From Lingula anatina (Eukaryota; Brachiopoda; Lingulata; Lingulida; Lingulidae): a stretch of 64,000 nt of DNA. The stretch is from positions 128,050-192,049 of the forward strand of contig NW_019775798.1 in the NCBI RefSeq assembly GCF_001039355.2, read 5' to 3'. Of the stretch, positions 10,338-22,310 are shown one piece after another. A program made the translations under genes and the position numbers. The notes under the pieces were generated by a model. It worked only from the letters and a program-made list of their open reading frames with translations, ran no database searches and was not told the DNA's origin. The first letter of the stretch is position 1; every line of letters starts with the position of its first letter.

Positions 10338-13300
10338 TCAACTGGTATGCGGCATCCTATCTAACATTTCCCTCACTTCCGGTCTCCCATCCAAGTCTAA
10401 GCCTTCCTGTGCTTGTACGTTGAGTAATAGGTGGAAAGGATGGGACGTTTTTGGAACCACGGTAACGTTTTGCTCCAACGCCCATCTGACCATAAGAGTA
10501 GCTGGGCTGGTGTGCAGCAACCTGGCGGCAATAGTTACCGCGTTATTACCTTCCATGAGTGGGTTTACGCCGAGAGAGGGCACCATATCATATCCCAGCA
10601 GACTGTGGGCCATGAAGCGTATGCCATGTTTTCTACAAAAATTCCGCATCTTTTCTCGTCTTAATAAAATGTTAAACCTGCATTGGACCACCGAAACTGG
10701 AGCCTTTGCTGTGGACAAAAGTTCCTTGAGTTGAGAGATTTTAAAGTTGCTCACCCCCAAGGAGCGAACGCTACCCATGGTCTTCAAATCTTCCAAACTT
10801 TCCCACGATTCTTGCCACGTGCCAGTTGTCTCGCAACTGTGTTCTTTGGACTCACAAGATGGCGCTTTAATCAAAACAAGATCCAGATAGTCGGTTCTCA
10901 ACCTCTCCAACGAGCGTTCAACCGATTTTCTGGTGGCGGCTTTTCCCAGATCCTTTGGATGCACCTTGACAATAATGAAAACGTCTTCTCTTTTAAAATT
11001 CTTGTTATTTGCAAGAAAAGATCCTAATATTTTCTCAGATTCGTCCACAGGGTCTGTGTCAAAAAGTCTGAAAAACAGAAAGGCCTCTTAAAAGATCGTC
11101 TTCGGTAATGTAAGAACAATACATTTGCACGAGCAAGAAAAATAGTTATTATTTACCTGTATCCAAATTTTAATGCACTTTTAACGGCGGTTTCAATTTT
11201 CTCTTCTGCCATGCCCCCAAGTCCAAGGCCTAGTATCGGCACTGATTGAAACAAAGAAAAGGTCACAATTGAGGAAAGACAGCAAAGATTTCATTTTGCA
11301 CCTTGGTAAGTTAAAGAAATAGAAACGGTAATTTGTATGTCTAAGTATGAAGCATACATCAGGGTGATGTTCCAATGGAATACCCTTCAGTTTGTGTAAT
11401 CAAACACCACACTTCATTGAATAGCAAAGAAAGTTATTTTTGTATATACATAAAGAATATAATAACAACAATACATATTGATCTTACTGTCATATCCACT
11501 GTTTAACTGGAAAGGTTCTGGTTGAGAAAATATTTCCAGTGTTCCTGCGTCCAGATCTGCCGCAAATGGTACGTCATCGACGTACGCACGAAGCAATGTA
11601 GCCAGAGACATCTCTTCCGGTTTTATGTCGCAAGAAATCTCTGCAAGATAAATAATGACTGAGTTATGTGTTTTTAATGTACTGGGGAGAGGGGAATGTA
11701 TCAGTGCAAAATGAGAGAGAAAGATAGAGAGAGATTGGGCACAGTAATTTGTAATTAATGTAAATAACCCAAATCCCGGATGTTAAAAGTGTTCTTTCGA
11801 AATTCATGATATCTGTTTATGAACTCTGAGTCAATTTTTCAATTCAATTTCAATTTATTTCTGTACTGGTACATGATTGTCATGACCTTGTACAATATGA
11901 TATATTAATGACGATACAATACAATTGGTGCATTACCATTTTTCTAATTGATAATTATGTTGCCTAGCCCTTAGTGAATGAACACATAATCTTTATATAA
12001 TGAACACATGTACTAGTAAATTTACTCAATATTTAAACAGCAACAATAACAAAAGTATCATACCATCCGGTCTACTATTCCGTATGTCAGTACAGCATTC
12101 TACATAGGTTTGGTACGTGGTCATTTTGCATTTAGTCTGGCAGTCGTAGTCATAGAGGTACCAGGCAATGGCTATGTTTGGTCCACCTACTGCGCTGACC
12201 TGGTGGAACCACCCCTCTGGACAGTACACGATGTCCCCCTCGTAGGCTGTGACGTTATAAATGTCCACTTTAGCGACGTCCGGGTAACGGTACAGGTCTA
12301 CTGCTTCTTTATCCACAGGGGATATACCTTGAGTGCAATATAATTATAATTATTATAACCGAAAATTGGTAGGGTGTTAAGGTGAAGATTGACATGTAGG
12401 CCTACTTATTTTTCATTATAGCTAACAAAAGTTAGACACGTTGTCTGTTTTGCACCCTCAGTTTAAGACATGACTTGAAACACTCCTCTAATGCGCTACG
12501 TGAAAACGGCGTAACTCATGCCACACTGGACAAGGCATTAGAAATATTGGTAAGACCCTAGTCAAAATCAACCTGTACCATAACCTATGCCTATTAATTT
12601 AATGTTGAATGAAGGACATAATTCCTATTTTTCATATTTTTTTAGTACAGAGGAGGCACACATATATTATACATGTAGTGTCTGAACCCTTGTAGTGGCC
12701 GTATCATTGCAGTAAAATATTGGGGTTCCTGTATGTTCGATAAATCAAATAATCTAAAAAATTTCAGTGGGAGAAGATAATTGAATAAGAAGTCACTTTA
12801 AGAAGTAAATTCATTTAAAATCTGAAATTAGCTGTGCTTTTAAATTTTTTTCTTTTATTAACTTCCCTTTGATTTCCACGTTCTGTCTCGTTCCTGCCAC
12901 GTAAAAAGAGACCCAAAAGGTGAAAATAAAATCTAGCATGAATGAAACTTATGAATTACCCGAATGCCACGTGAAGTTGTCTGTGTACAGATATTGTCCG
13001 TCTTGCGGGGGCGTCAGGATCCACTGTCGTCCGCCCACCACCTGAGCGAAGAACGTCTCCGTAATGTCAAGGTGGTTCTCGGTGCTCGACCAACCCGAAT
13101 TGAAGAATATGTTGACCCCAGTCATCTGTTGGGAATTAAGGTGTCAAAGTGTTATCATCCTTAGAATTAAAATGCAGTGTGTGTGTGTGTGTGTGCATGC
13201 GCATTGTGCTTCAGCGATAGTCAACATCAATTTTATGATAATCTGTTTTTGAAACACTAATTTTAAAAACCACAGATTCCTTTAAGGGTTTATGCAAAAC

Positions 13301-14363
13301 ATAGCATACCAGCTTTAGAAAGTGGTCGCATCCAAAGTAACCAGGCAAGGTTATGTCCTCTGCCATTTCTATAGATATCTGTGAGTCCAAGTATAGCTTA
13401 TAGTTCTTGTAATCACTGAAGTGTAAAGGGTCATTTTATAAGGCACTGCAGTCTCGTTAACGTCAGATTTCTTCACGAATTAAAGGTATCCTATCTGGAA
13501 CTTTGCCACCAAATCGAATGATCCTCGTTAAAAAGCAATATTTTCTTATTTACAAATCATTTCTCCACCCGTACCAGCTATTGGTTTCGATGTTTTATAC
13601 CATTTCTAATTCAGTAATTTAGTGCTCAATTCATTCAGACCGCCATGTTTTCTCGTACATATGACAAAGAGATATCTACCTTAGGTGCTTTTATTTGAGG
13701 CGGTTTATCGTTTTGAATTGGGAAAGATAAGTAGCTTTGCAAAATATGTAGACGCAGAAAATATAACTTTGGGACAAACGCAGAAAGTATACCTTCAATC
13801 TCAAATACTGGATAATTTTGCACCGTATTCTGCATATAGAGCCTCAAGATTGTATTGAAGAATTAAACAGTAAAAATATAATGTCGGCGATATCAATAAT
13901 TAACGAGAGAGAGAGAGAGAGAGAATTGTACTTACTCCAGAAACATGTCCATAGTCATAGACATGAAAGAGTAATGCTCCTTGTCGGCTGTCGCGTTCTT
14001 ATACATAACTTGAAACACATTCCCTCCAAACTTCTCTCTCAAATAATCTTCACTTTTCCATTTTTGCACTGCAGGCCAGTGCTTCAACCCTCCTCGAACC
14101 ACCAAAGGGACGGATTTGTGAACATATTCCCTATAAAAAGTCTCTGGATCAGGAAAATGATCTAGCTCTACGATGGCCTTTGGCTCCTCGACATGGTGTC
14201 CGTAAGGAAGCATGTGCCCCCTTGGGGCCTGTCCCATGTATTCGGCCTCGTCCGGCTTAACATTCAATGTCCGTGCAACGCCGTCCCCTGGGTTCCAGAA
14301 AGTCCAAGCCAATGCTATAATCACTGGGATTGCCCCAATACACACTTTAATCTGGTACTCCAT
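10338..14363 (-). CDS. Gene A: membrane-anchored JmjC oxygenase fused to aldo-keto reductase
   Basis: Seven exons on the minus strand: 14363-13936, 13415-13310, 13125-12960, 12327-12064, 11640-11488, 11241-11157 and 11067-10338. All phases fit and give 643 residues. Residues about 8-22 form one hydrophobic N-terminal segment, likely a signal anchor. Residues about 60-320 are a JmjC/cupin_8 domain: DPETFYREYV, SVPLVVRGG, then iron ligands H196-L-D198 and H275 (EGWFHQV). R211 occupies the place of the 2-oxoglutarate-binding Lys (K214 of FIH). Residues about 373-643 are an AKR fold: MPILGLGLGG, D404, K435, VRSLGVSNF and a VPK near the end. The tetrad Tyr is Asp409 and the tetrad His is Lys468, so normal AKR catalysis is doubtful. 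The gene is head to head with gene B. Its substrate is unknown. The fusion spans normal introns and recurs in three paralogs, so it is not a chimera of the assembly. Confidence 0.85.
13176..13195. repeat. GT microsatellite, gene A intron 2
   Basis: Short TG run; the matching run in the second copy at about 17998-18028 is longer by several units. Confidence 0.85.
13906..13925. repeat. GA microsatellite, gene A intron 1
   Basis: GA run next to the exon 1 donor; longer in the second copy (about 18737-18765). Confidence 0.85.
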
Positions 14364-14763
14364 ATTGGTAACGGAGTTTTTTGTCCTGACACTCGACAGC
14401 GTACGATACGAAGTGAAGAACGCACCGTTTTACACTAGAGCTTGGGTGAATAAAAAGTTCCACTCGCTAACACTTCTCTCATATTACTCAAGTCTGACTG
14501 AAGGCCGGTCTAAGCGCTAATATGTGTGTAGGGTGAATGCTTCCTCAATAAGATCGTTTCAGATACTGAACAAATGCATTATAAGTTTCCTGTCACGCGT
14601 GAAAATCAGAAATGTATTATATCCGTTATAATTCCCTGCACTAACTGAGCGCCGAGTGAACTTTTCGAATACAGACCCAAGACAGTAGATGCGCTCTGCC
14701 GCTTTTCAAAAGGTTTTTATATTCCATCAAAACCGCTGTGACCCTCCATTATTGGCTTGACCA

Positions 14764-15056
14764 TTACAGGGATGACAACTTATCATTTTGGCAGGAAAAA
14801 TTGCATAAAACGGACTTTCCTGGGTAAACGACAGTTTTGTCACATTTCCAATGGTTAATGAATCTGTTTCGACCTTCAGAGTTAGTCGATGGTTTTTTCA
14901 AGTGTGTTCTTTTTGTAATAATCTCTTTTATTACGGAGAGATTATTACGGAGGGTAGCCATCTACATGTATGAAGGTCCTATTATATTTCTGTATGCTGT
15001 TTACGTTATATTTATTGTGAAATTATGAATCTCATATGAAAAGCTGTCATCCCGTA
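14764..15056. mobile_element. MITE, TTAA-type family Q, copy upstream of gene A
   Basis: The ends TTACAGGGATGACA and its degenerate inverse GTCATCCCGTA bound a roughly 293-base non-coding element. Internal blocks (TTTCCTGGGTAAACGACA, TTTCCAATGGTTAATGAATC, TAATCTCTT...GAGATTATTA) are shared with the copies at 19611, 30819 and 35467. No ORF. The full-length relative at 35467 has TTAA at both ends, which suggests piggyBac-type target sites. Confidence 0.7.
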
Positions 15057-15188
15057 CCTGTAGGTAAATGTACATAAAGCTTAAAACACAATTTGTGGAT
15101 TTTTAATTCTATAATTAATGACCACATTTTTCTCTTTTTTCAATTTAAGAGGCATTTTTACCTTTTGTCATACCCCACCTATCGGTAC

Positions 15189-15317
15189 TACCCTCTACCA
15201 GGGTGGTGGATTATTTGGGAAAAACGGAAAAATTCATACAAAAATAGCTGTCTGTTTATCCAGAGACATAACTGTGAATATCTGTGAAATATCAGTCTGT
15301 CTCCCTGGTAGAGGGTA
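15189..15317. mobile_element. MITE family P, copy present in one haplotype only
   Basis: 129 bases with terminal inverted repeats TACCCTCTACCAGGG and CCCTGGTAGAGGGTA. The corresponding place in the second copy (about 19978) is empty: the flanks CGGTA and CGG-TTGCCTGCACTTAG are joined there. Related elements lie at 40186, about 41700, 51308 and 62999. Confidence 0.8.
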
Positions 15318-15864
15318 TATCTGTATCGGCTGCCTGCACTTAGTTGTTAAGGTCCGTTTGTAGGTGTGGGCGGAGGTAGTGCGCACACTGTCAGTACCGT
15401 AGAAAAAAGGAAAGTTATTGAGAAATTAAAAATTTATTTTAAAGTTCTGTCTGGGTCATTCCACATATTTTTTCTGTTTTATATTACTACTTACCAATAT
15501 TGAAAGTAATCAGTGACATTAAACAGCTTGAAAATGTTACAGAATATGTTCTCGTCACTGATGTGACCCAAATGTGTACCGTTTCGTGGGATGACCCATA
15601 TGTAAATAACAAATAACATGTAAGTTGGATCGAACACAAAGTGCCTTTTAAAACCGAGAATCTCATTCGGTCGTTTCTTTTCATATGAAGATACGTATCT
15701 GTTGCCAGGTTACGTCCACCTGAATTGGTGAAGACATTGTGGCAATGACCTTTTGGACTCACAGGTTCTTTAAGCAAGATAATTCTTATGATGGAAACTG
15801 GTGCGGAACAGAAGGCTTTTACGAGCAGTTGTTGATGAGAATCCCTTGAGAATCCAACCTTCTT
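15318..15864. other. Upstream region of gene A, left contig end
   Basis: Non-coding. Matches 19980-20607 of the second copy with indels; the last about 19 bases before the N (from 15846) do not match and look like a contig-end tail. Confidence 0.55.
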
Positions 15865-15865
15865 N
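15865..15865. other. Single-N assembly join inside gene A
   Basis: To the right the sequence restarts at the base equivalent to 11222, inside exon 6 of gene A. Repeated blocks: 11222-15845 and 15866-20607. Confidence 0.9.
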
Positions 15866-17993
15866 TCCAAGGCCTAGTATCGGCACTGATTGAAACAAAG
15901 AAAAGGTCACAATTGAGGAAAGACAGCAAAGATTTCATTTTGCACCTTGGTAAGTTAAAGAAATGGAAACGGTAATTTGTATGTCTAAGTATGAAGCATA
16001 CATCAGGGTGATGTTCCAATGGAATACCCTTCAGTTTCTGTAATCAAACACCGTACTTCATTGAATAGCAAAGAAAGTTATTTTTGTATATACGTAAAGA
16101 ATATAATAACAACAATACATATTAATCTTACTGTCATATCCACTGTTTAACTGGAAAGGTTCTGGTTGAGAAAATATTTCCAGTGTTCCTGCGTCCAGAT
16201 CTGCCGCAAATGGCACGTCATCGACGTACGCACGAAGCAATGTAGCCAGAGGCATCTCTTCCGGTTTTATGTCGCAAGAAATTTCTGCAAGAGAAAAGAC
16301 TGAGCTAATTTAATGTACTGGGGAGAAGGGAATGTATCAGTGCAAAATGAGAGAGAAAGATAGAAAGAGATTGCCCACAGTAACTTGTAATTGATGTAAA
16401 TAACCCAAATCCCAGATGTTAAAAGTGTTCTTTAGAAATTCATGATATCTGTTTATGAACTCTGAGTCAATTTTTCAATTCAATTTCAATTTATTTCTGT
16501 ACTGGTACATGATTGTCATGACCTTGTACAACATGACATATTAATGACGATATAATACAATTGGTGCATTACCATTTCTCTAATTGATAATTATGTTGCC
16601 TAGCCCTTAGTGAATGAACACATAATCTTTATATAATGAACACATGTACTAGTAAATTTACTCAATATTTAAACAGCAACAATAACAAAAGTATCATACC
16701 ATCCGGTCTACTATTCCGTATGTCAGTACAGCATTCTACATAGGTTTGGTACGTGGTCATTTGGCATTTAGTCTGGCAGTCGTAGTCATAGAGGTACCAG
16801 GCAATGGCTATGTTTGGTCCACCTACTGCGCTGACCTGGTGGAACCACCCCTCTGGGCAGTACACGATGTCCCCCTCGTAGGCTGTGACGTTATAAATGT
16901 CCACTTTAGCGACGTCCGGGTAACGGTACAGGTCTACTGCTTCTTTATCCACAGGGGATATACCTTGAGTGCAATATAATTATAATTATTATAACCGAAA
17001 ATTGGTAGGGTGTTAAGGTGAAGATTGACATGTAGGCCTACTTATTTTTCATTATAGCTAACAAAAGTTAGACACGTTGTCTGTTTTGCACCCTCAGTTT
17101 AAGACATGACTTGAAACACTCCTCTAATGCGCTACGTGAAAACGGCGTAACTCATGCCACACTGGACAAGGCATTAGAAATATTGGTAAGACCCTAGTCA
17201 AAATCAACCTGTACCATAACCTATGCCTATTAATTTAATGTTGAATGAAGGACATAATTCCTATTTGCTCTGTGTTCAAAATGGTTTGCAAAACATAAAC
17301 TTTGTGGTATTTTAATATAATAATTTAAAAATAATCAGTAGCTTTACAAAACGTTGCCATTTATGTAGTTTCCGAATTATTGGTAATGTTGTACATGTAG
17401 TAACAGGCAGTTAAAAATGATGGGTAGGCCTATAATTGTATTTTTTTTCAGTACGGAAGAGGCACACATATATTATCCATGTAGTGTCCGAACCCTTGTA
17501 GTGGCCGTATCATTGCAGTAAAAATATTAGGCTTCCTGTATGTTCGATAAATCAAATAATCAAAATATTACAGTGGGAGAACATAATTAAATAAGAAGTC
17601 ACTTTCAGAAGTCAATTCATTTCGATAATTTTCTCTTAAAATCTTAAATTAGTTGTGCTTTTTGATTTTTTTCTTTTATTAACTTCTCTTTGATTTCCAC
17701 GTTCTGTCTCGTTCCTGCCAAGTAAAAAGAGACCCAAAAGGTGAAAATAAAATCTAGCGTGAATGAAACTTATGAATTACCCGAATGCCACGTGAAGTTG
17801 TCTGTGTACAGATATTGTCCGTCTTGCGGGGGCGTCAGGATCCACTGTCGTCCGCCAACCACCTGAGCGAAGAACGTCTCCGTAATGTCTAGGTGGTTCT
17901 CGGTGCTCGACCAACCCGAATTGAAGAATATGTTGACCCCAGTCATCTGTTGGGAATTAAGGTGTCAAAGTGTTATCATCCTTAGAATTAAGA

Positions 17994-18029
<36 letters not shown>

Positions 18030-18734
18030 ATGCGCATTGTGCTTCAGCGATCGTCAACATCAATTTTATGATAATCTGTTTTTGCAACACTAATTTTAAA
18101 AACCACAGATTCCTTTAAGGCTTTATGCAAAACATAGCATACCAGCTTTAGAAAGTGGTCGCATCCAAAGTAACCAGGCAAGGTTATGTCCTCTGCCATT
18201 TCTATAGATATCTGTGAGTCCAAGTATAGCTTATAGTTCTTGTAATCACTGAAGTGTAAAGGGTCATTTTATAAGGCACTGCAGTCTCGTTAACGTCAGA
18301 TTTCTTCACGAATTAAAGGTATCCTATCTGGAACTTTGCCACCAAATCAAATGTTCCTAGTTAAAAAGCAATATTTTCTTATTTACAAATCATTTCTCCA
18401 CCAGTACCAGCCATTGGTTTCGATGCTTTATACCATTTCTAATTCAGTAATTTAGTGCTCAATTCATTCAGACCGCCATGTTTTCTCGTACATATGACAA
18501 AGAGATATCTACCTTAGGTACTTTTATTTGAGGCGGTTTATCGTTTTGCATTGGGAAAGATAAGTAGCTTTGCAAAATATGTAGACGCAGAAAATATAAC
18601 TTTGGGACAAACGCAGAAAGTATACCTTCAATCTCAAATACTGGATAATTTTGCACCGTATTCTGCATATAGAGCCTCAAGATTGTATAGAAGAATTCAA
18701 CAGTAAAAATATAATGTCGGCGATATCAATAATT

Positions 18735-18768
<34 letters not shown>

Positions 18769-19210
18769 GTACTTACTCCAGAAACATGTCCATAGTCATA
18801 GACATGAAAGAGTAATGCTCCTTGTCGGCTGTCGTGTTCTTATACATAACTTGAAACACATTCCCTCCAAACTTCTCTCTCAAATAATCTTCACTTTTCC
18901 ATTTTTGCACTGCAGGCCAGTGATTCAACCCCCCTCGAACCACCAAAGGGACGGATTTGTGAACATATTCCCTATAAAAAGTCTCTGGATCAGGAAAATG
19001 ATCTAGCTCTACGATGGCCTTTGGCTCCTCGACATGGTGTCCGTAAGGAAGCATGTGCCCCCTTGGGGCCTGTCCCATGTATTCGGCCTCGTCCGGCTTA
19101 ACTTTCAATATCCGTGCAACGCCGTCCCCTGGGTTCGACCCTAAGAAAGTCCAAGCCAATGCTATAATCACTGGGATTGCCCCAATACACACTTTAATCT
19201 GGTATTCCAT
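15866..19210 (-). CDS. Gene A, second (haplotype) copy, exons 1-5 and part of 6
   Basis: Exons 19210-18777, 18248-18143, 17946-17781, 16963-16700, 16284-16132 and a 20-base piece of exon 6 (15885-15866). The AKR exon 7 is missing because of the gap. Exon 1 encodes two more residues than the first copy (WTFLGSNPGD versus WTFWNPGD) and a few substitutions; the HxD and EGWFHQV motifs are intact. Intron 3 carries about 180 extra bases (about 17265-17445) absent from the first copy. Level and type of difference fit two alleles of one gene; a recent duplicate cannot be fully excluded. Confidence 0.8.
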
Positions 19211-19610
19211 ATTGGTAACGGAGTTTTTTGTCCTGACACTCGACAGCGTACGATACGAAATGAAGAACGCACCGTTTTACACTAGAGCTTGGGTGAATAA
19301 AAAGTTCCTCTCGCTAACACTTCGCTCATATTACTCAAGTCTGACTGAAGGCCGGTCTAAGCGCTAATATGTGTGTAGGGTGAATGCTTCCTCAATAAGA
19401 TCGTTTCAGATACTGAACAAATGCATTATAAGTTTCCTGTCACGCGTGAAAATCAGAAATGTATTATATCCGTTATAATTCCCTGCACTAACTGAGCGCC
19501 GAGTGAACTTTTCGAATACGGACCCAAGACAGTAGATGCGCTCTGCCGCTTTTCAAAAGGTTTTTATATTCTCTCAAAACCGCTGTGACCCTCCATTATT
19601 GATTTGACCA

Positions 19611-19817
19611 TTAGAGGGATGACAACTTATCATTTTGGCAGGAAAAGTGGCATAAAACGGACTTTCCTGGGTAAACGACAGTTTTGTCACATTTCCAATG
19701 GCTAAAGAATCTGTTTCGACCTTCAAAGTTAGTCGATTGTTTTTTAAGTGAGTTGATGTTTTTGTAATAATCTCGTTGGAATTATGAATCTCATATGAAG
19801 AGCTGTTGTCCCTATAA
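19611..19817. mobile_element. MITE family Q, shortened second-haplotype copy
   Basis: Allelic counterpart of the element at 14764-15056, with ends TTAGAGGGATGACA and TTGTCCCTATAA. It lacks about 85 internal bases present in the first copy. Confidence 0.65.
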
Positions 19818-20136
19818 GCCTGTACCTGTAGGCACATGTACAAAAAGCTTAAAACACAATTTGTGGTTTTTCAAGTCTATAATTAATGACCATATTTTTT
19901 CTCTTAAGTCAGAGGCAATTTTACCTTTTTAACAAAAAATGTTCTTTCTGTACGTTTTTCCTACTCCAACTGTCGGTAACGGTTGCCTGCACTTAGTGGT
20001 CAAGGTATGTTTATATGGGTGGGCGGTGCTAGTGCGCACGTTGTCAGTACCGTAGAAAAGAGGAAAGTTTTTGAGGAATTAAAATTTTGTTTTGTAGTTC
20101 TATCTGGGTCATTGTAAATAAAAGCTTCACACATAT

Positions 20137-21105
20137 TTTGTGAAGAATGTGCATAATATTTTCGTTATTTTCTCCGTTTTATATTACTACTTTCTAATAT
20201 TGAAAGAAGTCAACATTAAGTAATCAGTGACATTAAACAACTTGAAAATGTTAAACAATGTGTGCGCGTCACTGATGTGACCCAAATGTTCTCTGTTTCG
20301 TGGGATGTCCCATATGTAAATAACAAATAACATATAAGTGGTATAGAACACAAAGTGCCTTTTAAAACCGAGAATCTCATTCGGTCTTTTCTTATTATAT
20401 GAACAAACGTATCTTATGTTGCTCTCCCTTCAAAGACTATTTTTCTTTCCAACCATTAGACTGTTGCCAGGTTACGTCCACCTGAATTGGTGAAGGCATT
20501 GTGGCCATGACCTTTTTGACTTACAGCTTCTTTAAGCAAGATAATTCTTATGATGGAAACTGGTGCGGAACAGAAAGCTTTTACGAGCAGTTGTTGATGA
20601 GAATCCCCTGCGTAAATGCGTTTAAAACACTGTGGCACACAGTTTGTGTAGAATTTGCATAATATTGTCTAGCAATATTATTTTCTCTGTTTAATACAAC
20701 TACTTTGCAATACGAAAAGTAGTCAACATTAAGTAAAAAGTGACATTAAACAGTTTGCAAATAAAACACCATAAGTGTAATACACCATAAAATGTTCACA
20801 TATGTTTATGTAAATAACCCCCTGAGATATCTTTTTCGGTCGTTTGATCGTTTAAAGACAGGTATTTTAACCTTATATTGCTCTCCCTTTAAAACTATTT
20901 TTTCTTTTCAACCATTCAGCTGTTACCATGTTGTATGATCACCTGAAGTCGAGATGAGACTGTAACCATGACCTTTTTGACTCACGGATTCTTTAAGCAA
21001 GGTAATTCTTTTGGTGGAAACTGATGCGGAACAGAAAGGCTTTGACGAGGACTTGTTGATGCGAATCCCCTGCGTAAATGCATTTTAAAACACTCTACGC
21101 ACCGT
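20137..21105. repeat. Diverged tandem duplication between genes A and B
   Basis: Two units of roughly 500 and 465 bases (about 20137-20636 and 20637-21105) share a series of ordered blocks: TTTGCATAATATT-like starts, AGTCAACATTAAGTA, AGTGACATTAAACA, CATGACCTTTTTGACT, TTCTTTAAGCAAG, GATGCGGAACAGAAA-like and GAATCCCCTGCGTAAATGC. The second unit ends about 95 bases before the gene B ATG. The block occupies the shared upstream region of the head-to-head A and B genes. Confidence 0.75.
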
Positions 21106-21198
21106 TGCCTCGTCTTGGCCGCATGCAGCCTTTATCATTTGCCCTGAGAACGAGACAATTGACTTGCTGTATTTAACTTGTATTCACTCCAGTATAGA

Positions 21199-22171
21199 AT
21201 GGAGTATCAGGGAAAGTTGTACGTTGGTGCAATTCCTGTGCTGTTAGCTTTGGCCTGGGTTTTTCTAGGCCCAAAACTTGAAGATGTTTCACAAACTTTA
21301 TCCGTAAGTGACGCCGATCCCACACAAGGTACTCCACCCAAGGGACACTTGCGCCCTTTCGGATACCACGCAGATGAAGAGAAGGGGATCGTCGAGCTAG
21401 ACGAATTTCCTGACCCGGAGACTTTTTACAGGGACTATATGAGAAAATCTGTCCCTTTGATAGTGCGAGGTGGAGTAAAGCACTGGCCAGCAGTGGAAAG
21501 ATGGAAGAGCGAGGATTACCTGAGAGAGAAATTTGGACATCAAGTATTCAACGTAATGTTTAAAAACACCTCAGTCGACAAGAATCACTTTGGGCATATG
21601 TTCATGTATATGGATGATTATCTCAAGTAAGCTAACTTAGGTATCTTTATCTTTAAAGTTCACCACGCTTATTTCCTTGACTAATGCAGGTCCTTTTGCA
21701 TAAAAATCCTGCTATATAACTCCCGCCCCTTTCTGAATGCCCTTCCCACGCCTCCCCGGGTGTGCAGCCTCGGGCCATCATCTCAGCGTGACGGTGTACC
21801 TTGTCAAAGACAGCCAATTGAGGCTGTCTTTTCACCCGCCCACCATCACCGGTTCCCATTCCCTTGTCCAGGTAAGGCCACTTAGAATATGACCCACTTA
21901 CGTCATGTAAACCTGTATGAATCTAATGGAGGGCGGACTCTCTGTCACACGGACCCTCAATTTCTTTACAGAGGTAGGTCACGTACCGGATGACGGCCAT
22001 AGCTATAAATTGTACTATATTATTTTTAAAAATAACATGATGACTCTCTACTTTTTTTAAATAAATTTAAAAAAAGCTGCGTATTTAATGTTTGTAAGTT
22101 AAGTTGTTCTACCTTTACATTTATGTATTAATTCCAGTCATTATAAGAACCACAAACTCTACTTAGACGCC
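21199..22171 (+). CDS. Gene B, duplicated 5' part (exon 1 and start of exon 2)
   Basis: Exon 1 at 21199-21626 and exon 2 from 22138 to the gap. It appears base-for-base the same as 22311-23283. Exon 1 encodes MEYQGKLYVGAIPVLLALAW (membrane anchor) and the start of the JmjC domain (DPETFYRDYM, SVPLIVRGG). The ATG at 21199 is the first in-frame Met. Because no differences were seen, this is most simply an unmerged contig overlap. Confidence 0.85.
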
Positions 22172-22172
22172 N
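22172..22172. other. Single-N assembly join inside gene B exon 2
   Basis: Blocks 21061-22171 and 22173-23283 look identical, with an offset of 1112 in register with exon 1. Confidence 0.9.
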
Positions 22173-22310
22173 GCGAATCCCCTGCGTAAATGCATTTTAA
22201 AACACTCTACGCACCGTTGCCTCGTCTTGGCCGCATGCAGCCTTTATCATTTGCCCTGAGAACGAGACAATTGACTTGCTGTATTTAACTTGTATTCACT
22301 CCAGTATAGA

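Noticed and set aside
11393-11411. Stand-alone genes predicted from single exons (for example AKR-only or JmjC-only ORFs)
   Set aside because: Phases of exons 5, 6 and 7 join in frame in all three paralogs, and no promoter or start separates the domains.
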